Shown here: positions 7,952-12,421 of the stretch, piece by piece | Layout: each line of letters opens with the position of its first letter | How positions within the stretch are numbered: position 1 is the first letter of the stretch | DNA from: Scedosporium boydii | Taxonomy: Eukaryota; Ascomycota; Sordariomycetes; Microascales; Microascaceae | DNA length: 12,421 nt | Reading direction: 5' to 3' | NCBI GenBank assembly: GCA_002221725.1 | Contig: NJFT01000421.1 | Location: 1-12,421 of the forward strand | Program-made: the position numbers and the translations under genes | Notes under the pieces: generated by a model | What the model was told of the DNA's origin: nothing | Seen by the model: the letters and a program-made list of their open reading frames with translations, nothing else | The model's database searches: none

Positions 7952-8143
7952 GAAGATTTCGACCAAGTCGCCAAGAAGGTCAGGACTTTGGAGACATGTC
8001 TCGTGAATGAACCAGCCCACAACCTGGAGTTCGGAGAACGGCAGAGGCAGGCTAGAGAACGACGGGCGATGAAGTCGCTCGAGTTTAAAGACCGTTTCGA
8101 ACAGATATCTAATCAGGACGAAGAGGAAGAGGACAGCGCGTAA
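7952..8143 (+). pseudogene. In-frame continuation of the 7184 gene past an internal TAA
   Basis: After TAA 7949-7951 the same frame runs 63 more codons to TAA 8141-8143. It begins EDFDQVAKKVRTLET, passes through a basic coiled-coil-like stretch (ERQRQARERRAMKSLEFKDR) and ends in an acidic tail (QDEEEEDSA). Heptad-like helix plus acidic tail is an ordinary C-terminus for a fungal protein and is unlikely in random 3' flank. Either the TAA is a recent nonsense change in a 319-codon gene, or it is spliced out. GTAAGA at 7948 to CAG ending at 7983 would remove 36 nt in phase, but that is shorter than normal fungal introns and has no branch site. The loss of the tail would leave residues 1-255 intact. 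Confidence 0.5.
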
Positions 8144-9700
8144 GGCTCTATTCAAGTAGCAGTCCTATAGGTTCTTTTCCTTTATCTTTGCGGTGGTGTT
8201 TGCCACTGAGTATCGAAGTTGATGAGAGATGCAAGAGCGAGAGACTGTATTAGTTAATCAATACACAAATATTACTCTAAGAAATTCCACTGCGCGAGGT
8301 TTTTTGGCCTAAATGTGAGACGAACCATGCGTGCTCTTGCTGAATGACTGGGAGCCAGGCCAACGAGATGTTGCAGCACAATGAACATTAGGCTGCATTG
8401 GTCTTCTTAAAACATGCAGACGATTGATCTGTAACGTTGTCTCTTCTCTCCTCTGATAAGCTTTGGTGTCTCGACCGCTTCTTAAAAATCAAAATCCCAG
8501 CCATCCTTAGTCACATACCCGTTATCAAGTCTCTCCACTTCGCGAAATGCCATCTATTCTATCTTTCCACTGTGGCTTCGATTCAACTCTCAACCGACCC
8601 CCGATCATGTGTCACCACACTCAGTCCACAAGCTATTGCCACGTTCCTCAGGGGTCAAGTCTCCAAGACATATATTCGTCGCCCCCACTCTCTCAGAGCA
8701 AATAAAACCCGAGATCAAGCGGCATCTGCGAGTTCGTGATTTCTGGAGTCGTGATACCGTTTCCCAAGAGGTGGGGTTAATGACGTGCTCGAGACCCCTA
8801 CCCTGGATATGCAACATATTTTCTCAGGGATCACTTAGACTTCGGCAAATGAACAAATTCCGTCTTTTATTGGAAACTTCCACCCACGCTGCGCGTTTCC
8901 ATACCATGTATGCCATATATGCCGGAAATATCGTGCTGTCTCCGCCATGTTAACCCCGGTCGAAAGACAGGAACCCTCATGGGTTAAGCTGGCATTGGGC
9001 GATGCTCGCTTACAAATTTCAACATCCTCAATTCCAATCTTGATTCCGCCATAGTGCATCCGCAAGGGTCTATCTACCGAAGTAGGCACGATAGCCATGA
9101 CATTCGAGTACTGCATCCTTTAAACCACTGGCCCCAGTGTTAGGCACAGCGCAGCTTTTGCTTTCCCCGACCGGAAGGTTGAGGGCCCGGCACAAGGATG
9201 TCTTCATGGCCTCTCCAAGCCAGCAATGCCCGTGGACGTGGGCCGTGTCTGTCGTATCAATCTATCCATTTATTCATAACCCGCGGTCAAATGATAACCG
9301 CGCCGTCTGGGAACCCCCACGGCCAAGGTAGCAGCGGTTTACCGGACATGTAACCGAGGCATTGGTGCCGGACCACCCCTCCCGGGTTGGAGGAGCTCTG
9401 TTGGCTAAGATAGCGGTAAGTTCAAGGTGGGGAAAGCAGGACACACTACTGAAATGGGGCGACTCTGCGTCCGGACATGGGACAATTGGGAACCCGGTTC
9501 CGGTACGGGAGGCCATCCGGCTTGCGTCTTGCAGTAATACGACCTTGCCTATCATCACGTCAACAGTCCCTGTCTAGCCATGATCGCACCGGTCTTGATT
9601 TACTCCCGGGGGATTCTAGCAAACTTTGTGACGCTGGTAAAAGAGCACTCACTATGGTGCTGGATCTACTTCCTACCGAGCAATGTCGACACGGGAACTC
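8144..9700. other. Long intergenic stretch
   Basis: About 1.5 kb without a supported gene. An AT-rich patch (about 8250-8285) just after the 7184 locus fits a polyadenylation region. Plus frames at 8437-8739 and 8609-8953 and the minus frame at 8835-9116 carry no recognised motif and overlap one another. From about 9140 the DNA becomes GC-rich with many CGG/CCG triplets. I see no RNA gene or repeat. Confidence 0.35.
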
Positions 9701-9834
9701 ACGATGACACCACCGCCTGTATTATAAACCCATGCGTATTTGGAGGAGTCCTCTTATTCCGAATCGTCTAACATTATATATGTATCAAGATATGTTCGTC
9801 TCTATTCAGCATGACCATGGCTCAACCCCGATAG
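9292..9834 (+). promoter_or_regulatory. Candidate GATA-factor and zinc-cluster sites upstream of the transporter
   Basis: HGATAR matches are TGATAA at 9292-9297, AGATAG at 9408-9413 and CGATAG near 9829-9834. Nitrogen-regulated fungal transporters of this family are often controlled by AreA-type GATA factors through such sites. An inverted CGG-N4-CCG lies at 9335-9344 in a stretch rich in CGG, the half-site of Zn2Cys6 activators. These short motifs are frequent by chance, so regulation is only a suggestion. Confidence 0.2.
9723..9781 (+). promoter_or_regulatory. TATA-like elements upstream of the transporter
   Basis: TATAAA at 9723-9728 and TATATAT at 9775-9781 lie 186 and 133 nt before the transporter ATG, in an otherwise GC-balanced region. 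Either could position transcription start, giving a leader of roughly 100 nt. Confidence 0.3.
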
Positions 9835-9913
9835 CAGTCAGCTTCGACTCTCGAAGTCTTTCCATACCCAAGCCTCCCCTTCGCATATCATCTATTGTTC
9901 TAGTCATCCCTAA

Positions 9914-11747
9914 ATGTCGGGACTTCCGCCTACCCACGGCGCTCGGCCGGCTTCCCCCAAGGTGACTAGCCTTGATGACAAGGATATCAAAGCTACCGAA
10001 CTGCCTCCAGCCAATCCCAGCAAGTACAATGACCATGGAACAAGCGAACAGTCCGGCAGCGATGAAGATATTGAAGGGTACGGCGAGAACCCGTTTTCCG
10101 ATCCGGCCAAAGCGGCATACTGGAAAGAGGTATACGAGAATTCTCGGTATGAGTGCCGACATGTCTTTGACCCAGATATCGCTTGGTCGCGCGAGGAAGA
10201 GAAAAAGATTGTCCGGAAGCTAGACTGGCATGTTTGTCTGTGGGCTGTATGTGTATCTTTCTTGGTTAAATTACTTTTCCACTACTAACGGGCTCTTCAA
10301 CATTCACAGTGCGTCATGTTCTTTGCCCTTCAAGTGGACCGGGGGAATCTGAGTCAAGCAGTATCCGACAACATGTTAGATGACCTTGGCATGAACACCA
10401 ACGACTACAATTATGGAAATACCGTCTTCCTTGTCTCGTTCCTCGTAGCTGAGCTTCCCTCGCAACTGGTTTCTAAAGCCATCGGCCCTGACAGGTGGAT
10501 TCCGACTCAAATTTGTCTATGGTCCATAGTCGCCGCCGCTCAATGCTCTCTGAAAGGAAGGGCCAGTTTCCTCGCAACGAGATCTCTGCTGGGCCTCCTA
10601 GAGGGTGGATTTATCCCAGATCTCGTCCTGTGGCTAAGTTACTTTTACACCTCGCGGGAACTTCCTATTAGACTTTCCTATTTCTGGACTACTCTATCGG
10701 TCACAGGCATCGCCACATCCCTCTTGGCCTTCGCCTTACTGCACATGCGGGGCATTAATGGCTGGGGCGGATGGCGCTGGTTATTCCTGATCGAAGGTCT
10801 CATTACACTCACCATTGGAATCGCATCCTTCTTCCTGATGCCGGCCTCCGCCGTGCAGACAAAGACGAAGTTCCGCCCGAACGGCTGGTTCAACGACCGT
10901 GAAGTGCGCATCGTCGTCAACCGCGTGCTTCGAGACGACCCGTCCAAGGGAGATATGCATAACAGGCAAGCAATTACGCCGAAACGCCTGTGGGAGACGC
11001 TCAAGGACTACGACCTCTGGCCTCTATACATTATAGGCTTGATCGCATACATGCCGCAAGGACCGCCAACCAAGTACTTGACACTCTCTCTGCGCTCCAT
11101 TGGATTCAGCACGTTCAATACAAACTTACTCACGATCCCTGTCAGCGTTGTTCACATGATCAATTTGCTCCTTATCACGCGCCTGTCCGAATGGCTCAAT
11201 GAGCGGACCTTCGTATCGATGCTGCAACCCTTGTGGACGCTGCCTTGCATGATTGCCTTGTGTTGGTGGCCAGGTTTGGTAAACGATAAATGGGGAACCT
11301 ACGGGCTTATTTTCAGCCTCCTCTCTTATCCATATTGCCACGCCATCTTGGTTGCATGGTGCTCAAGGAATTCCAACAACGTGGCAGCCCGATCTGTCTC
11401 GGCAGCCTTATACAACATGTCCGTCCAGCTCGGCAATGTTGCCGATGCGTTCATCTATAGAGACGATGACAAGCCTTACTACCACCGAGGAAACACGCAG
11501 CTGGTAGCTATTAACTTTGCTGCCATTGCGGTGTTTCTTCTGACCAAAGCCTGTGAGTATAACAACTGCAAAATATCCTTGGTAGCATGAATGCTAATCT
11601 GTCTATTCCTCTTGGTAAGACTACGTTTATCGCAACAAACAGCGTGATCGAATTTGGAATAGCATGACTCAGGAAGAGCGTGACGACTACGTGAAGAATA
11701 CCAAACTAGTGGGCAGCCGCAGGCTGGATTTTAGATTTGCTCACTGA
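9914..11747 (+). CDS. MFS transporter, anion:cation symporter (Dal5/Tna1-like) family
   Basis: Three exons: 9914-10246, 10310-11552, 11620-11747 (567 residues). Intron 1 (10247-10309, 63 nt) has GTATGT, CTAAC at 10285-10289 and CACAG. Intron 2 (11553-11619, 67 nt) has GTGAGT, a CTAAT branch and an AAG acceptor. Both joins keep frame. The start has A at -3. A hydrophilic acidic cytoplasmic N-terminus (about 1-100) is followed by about 12 membrane segments. Family marks: DRGNLSQA after helix 1 (121-128), GPDRW in the loop 2-3 motif (170-174), RSLLGLLEGGF (202-212), GWRWLFLIEG (265-274), the PKRLWETLKDYDLW loop before helix 7 (335-348), YRDDDKPYYHRGN near helix 11-12 (494-506), and the C-terminal RLDFRFAH. 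Members carry carboxylate-type substrates such as allantoate, nicotinate, pantothenate or biotin precursors into the cell by proton symport; the substrate here cannot be read from sequence. Length and motif order are normal, so the gene looks functional. Confidence 0.93.
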
Positions 11748-11845
11748 GTATCGATGAGGCCTGTTCATCCAAGGTGTCTTAGCGCTCAGTGTCACCTGCT
11801 GTTCCTCAAAAACCAGAGCAATAAGGCCACGGAGGACCTAATAAG
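11748..11845 (+). other. 3' flank of the transporter gene
   Basis: This short stretch follows the transporter stop and precedes the inverted repeat. It presumably holds 3' untranslated sequence. No gene or AATAAA signal is seen; AATAAG at 11819-11824 is only a weak match to a poly(A) positioning element. Confidence 0.3.
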
Positions 11846-11905
11846 TTGCCGCAATTTCATCCGTCTCTTGTACTAGAATCAGAAACAAGTGGCGGATGAA
11901 GGCAA
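11846..11905. repeat. Imperfect inverted repeat downstream of the transporter
   Basis: The left arm 11846-11872 and right arm 11885-11905 are complementary over TTGCC, TTCATCCG and CTTGT blocks (18 paired bases), with one 5-nt bulge on the left and a 3-nt mismatch. The loop is about 12 nt. In RNA it would form a stable hairpin about 100 nt after the stop codon, so it may lie in the 3' UTR. Confidence 0.45.
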
Positions 11906-11974
11906 AAACCTCAATCTTCGTTCACAAAGGCATAGGATTTTAGCCTCCTATCTACCTGTACCCTACCCATATTT

Positions 11975-12050
11975 AGCCTGCGACTAGAATCGAACCTTGG
12001 CCACAGTGATATAAACTGGGAGGTCCACCTGACGCTACAACTGGGAACGC
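11975..12050 (-). other. tRNA-like remnant with A-box and B-box resemblance
   Basis: On the minus strand TAGCGTCAGGTGG (12037-12025) resembles a Pol III A box and GGTTCGATTCT (11996-11986) a B box, 28 nt apart. Between them CAGT-TTATATC-ACTG forms an anticodon-like stem of 4 bp with a 7-nt loop. The acceptor and T stems do not pair, so it is not a functional tRNA. It could be a decayed tRNA, a tRNA-derived SINE head, or coincidence. Confidence 0.25.
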
Positions 12051-12369
12051 TCATTTCTGTATGTTATTATGACTTCATTGGTCCTCCGTAAATCCACTCA
12101 GAAATTATAGTCTGTGCGGTGCAGTGTTGTAGGCTGCCAAGCCAGTAATGTACGAACCGGTTAACTCAAGACCACCTCCGTCAAGAACTGTGGATTGAAC
12201 GGTCCGGGTTACTACGATTGCGTTCCCATCTTTCCCATCATCACGATTGAGAAAGATATCCCATAGGGTTACTCATATCATCGCGAATGAAAACAGCAGT
12301 GGCCGTCGCACGGAACGTCTCTTGTTCATGAAGCAGGTTGCCACACGTTACTGTCACGCTGGGCTGAAG

Positions 12370-12372
<3 letters not shown>
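12051..12372. other. Distal 3' flank, no gene
   Basis: About 320 bases with no supported frame, RNA gene or clear repeat, ending at the poly-T run. Confidence 0.4.

Positions 12373-12421
<49 letters not shown>
12373..12421. repeat. Homopolymer T run (49 nt) at window edge
   Basis: An unbroken run of T from 12373 to the last base. It could be a contig-end or assembly artefact, a genomic homopolymer, or the poly(A) tail (on the minus strand) of a retroelement whose body lies to the right of the window. Confidence 0.9.

Noticed and set aside
9137..9580. GC-rich overlapping frames on both strands upstream of the transporter
   Set aside because: No motif, mostly weak starts, and mutual overlap in GC-rich DNA; treated as promoter-side non-coding sequence.

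Overview
The window looks like nuclear DNA of a filamentous ascomycete, probably Eurotiales (Aspergillus/Penicillium-like). This rests on short introns of about 60-70 nt with GTATGT/GTGAGT donors and CTAAC/CTAAT branch points, pyrimidine-rich leaders, and a Dal5-type transporter ending in the family tail FRFAH. The species cannot be named from the sequence.

Layout. (1) Positions 1-186 hold the last intron end and terminal exon of a plus-strand gene that begins outside the window. (2) Converging on it from 1576 down to about 600 is a minus-strand gene for a small single-pass membrane protein. Its frame contains one TAA that is either removed by an 84-nt intron or is a real nonsense codon. (3) From 1.8 to about 7 kb no intact gene is visible. 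This stretch holds a clearly broken Helitron-type PIF1-like helicase on the minus strand (2985-3686), fragments that read like orphan exons, and at least one textbook intron (3981-4041) that I cannot tie to an intact gene. (4) A plus-strand gene of unknown function lies at 7184-7951. Its frame continues for 63 coding-looking codons past a TAA, to 8143. (5) After about 1.8 kb of largely featureless DNA comes the best-supported gene, a three-exon transporter of the anion:cation symporter family (MFS; Dal5/Tna1-like), 9914-11747, encoding 567 residues. (6) The 3' end has an imperfect inverted repeat, a decayed tRNA-like element and a run of 49 T that reaches the window edge.

The genes do not form an obvious pathway. 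The picture is two ordinary gene regions flanking an accessory, transposon-scarred, gene-poor interval. Three loci show stop codons inside frames that otherwise keep reading as protein. At least two of these stops could come from C-to-T change at CpA, the pattern of fungal repeat-induced point mutation, although that is inference from single positions. I see no convincing novel multi-gene system.
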